Source: Caldicellulosiruptor acetigenus
GTDB lineage: Bacteria > Bacillota > Thermoanaerobacteria > Caldicellulosiruptorales > Caldicellulosiruptoraceae
Assembly: GCF_026914305.1 (NCBI RefSeq)
Contig: NZ_CP113866.1
Location: 1,863,501-1,927,500, forward strand
Reading direction: 5' to 3'
Length of the DNA: 64,000 nt
Shown here: one piece after another, positions 63,625 through 64,000 of the stretch
How the letters are laid out: the number at the start of each line of letters is the position of its first letter
Position numbering within the stretch: the first letter of the stretch is position 1
Program-made: the position numbers and the translations under genes
Notes under the pieces: model-generated
Told to the model about the DNA's origin: nothing
Seen by the model: only the letters and a program-made list of their open reading frames with translations
Databases searched by the model: none

Positions 63625-63670
63625 TTTAAAAAAGAGGGAGCTTTCTTTTGAATGTTCTCAAGAAAGCTCC
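63625..63670 (-). terminator. Terminator after gatB
   Basis: GGAGCTTTCTT (63637-63647) and AAGAAAGCTCC (63660-63670) form a perfect 11-bp stem with a 12-base loop. On the minus strand CTCTTTTTTAAATTT follows. It starts about 12 bases past the gatB stop and lies just before the MNT start codon. Confidence 0.88.
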
Positions 63671-63681
63671 TTTTCTGAAGT

Positions 63682-64000
63682 TTAGATTTTCTCAAGCTCT
63701 TCTTTTAAGATTTCATTTACAAGCTGTGGGTTTGCCTTGCCTTTTGTTATCTTCATAACTTGGCCCACCAAAAATCCAAATGCCTTGTCTTTACCATTTT
63801 TATAATCCTCTACTGATTTTGGATTATTTGCTATTGCCTGTCTGACAGCATCTAAAATTACGTTCCTATCTGTTATCTGAACAAGCCCTTTTTCTTTTAC
63901 AATAACCTCTGGGTCTTTGCCTGTTTCAAACATCTCTTCAAAGACTTGTTTTGCAATGGTGTTTGAAATTGTCTTGTTATCAACAAGGTTAATAAGGCTT
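63682..64000 (-). CDS. gatB: Asp/Glu-tRNA(Asn/Gln) amidotransferase subunit B, C-terminal part
   Basis: The last 105 codons of a gene that enters from the right edge. The open frame continues to base 64000 ([23 protein letters not shown], then [16 protein letters not shown]). [26 protein letters not shown] is the typical GatB/YqeY tail that contacts tRNA. GatB is part of the GatCAB complex that converts misacylated Glu-tRNA-Gln or Asp-tRNA-Asn. Presence suggests that glutaminyl- or asparaginyl-tRNA is made indirectly. Confidence 0.95.
   Translation of the reverse strand, partial: SLINLVDNKTISNTIAKQVFEEMFETGKDPEVIVKEKGLVQITDRNVILDAVRQAIANNPKSVEDYKNGKDKAFGFLVGQVMKITKGKANPQLVNEILKEELEKI

Overview
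The window looks like a chromosomal segment of a low-GC, thermophilic, Gram-positive anaerobe of the Clostridia. The AT-rich DNA, the purine-rich mRNAs of the host genes, the mDAP-type peptidoglycan genes, the clostridial sporulation genes and an intracellular GH10 xylanase cluster together suggest Caldicellulosiruptor or a close relative. The genus is an inference from familiarity, not from a search. Nearly every gene is on the minus strand. The plus-strand exceptions are a SpoVB-like flippase, an insertion-sequence transposase and a three-gene xylan-degradation cluster.

Layout. 1-5.6 kb: the 3' part of a yebC gene is cut by the window edge; then a SpoVB-like flippase, a Yip1-like membrane protein, YigZ, a Nudix protein and HflX. 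5.6-17.9 kb: transcription and translation core, read right to left as rpoB-rpoC, then an L7Ae-like protein, rpsL, rpsG, fusA and tuf. Each block has its own near-consensus sigma-A promoter. 18-22.4 kb: orphan cheB, a glycerol-1-phosphate dehydrogenase and thrS. 22.4-24.3 kb: a complete IS4-like insertion sequence lies between the thrS ribosome-binding site and what appears to be the original thrS promoter. I read its inverted repeats and a 14-bp target duplication. 24.3-30.2 kb: a TPR protein, an AlbA/Schlafen-type ATPase-like protein, a membrane HD-GYP protein, a degenerate LytM-like protein, and ytfJ/ytfI. 30.2-36.3 kb: lysA, an M50 protease, trpS, scpA and scpB, plus an acyl-CoA ligase. 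36.3-38.9 kb: spoIIGA-sigE-sigG. 39-43.1 kb: plus-strand hemicellulose cluster (acetylesterase, polysaccharide deacetylase, GH10 xylanase). 43.2-59 kb: division and cell wall cluster, read as mraZ, rsmH, ftsL, spoVD, murE, murF, mraY, murD, ftsW/spoVE, murG, murA, ftsQ, a frameshifted DUF881 gene, sbp, ftsZ. No ftsA, murB or murC is present in it. 59-64 kb: a small Spo0E-like gene, lgt, a pair of M16 peptidases, a HepT/MntA-type HEPN-nucleotidyltransferase pair and the 3' end of gatB.

The most interesting points are: the insertion that separates thrS from its promoter; the hemicellulose island between ftsZ and the spoIIG operon, with a cre-like operator; a spoIIG promoter with 21-bp spacing as expected for Spo0A activation; three AAAGTGG direct repeats at exactly 10-bp period in front of mraZ; an unlisted 59-residue Spo0E-like gene with a perfect consensus promoter; and a HepT/MntA pair carrying both signature motifs. 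No tRNA, rRNA, CRISPR array, riboswitch or T-box was found. I saw no clearly novel multi-gene defence or biosynthetic system.
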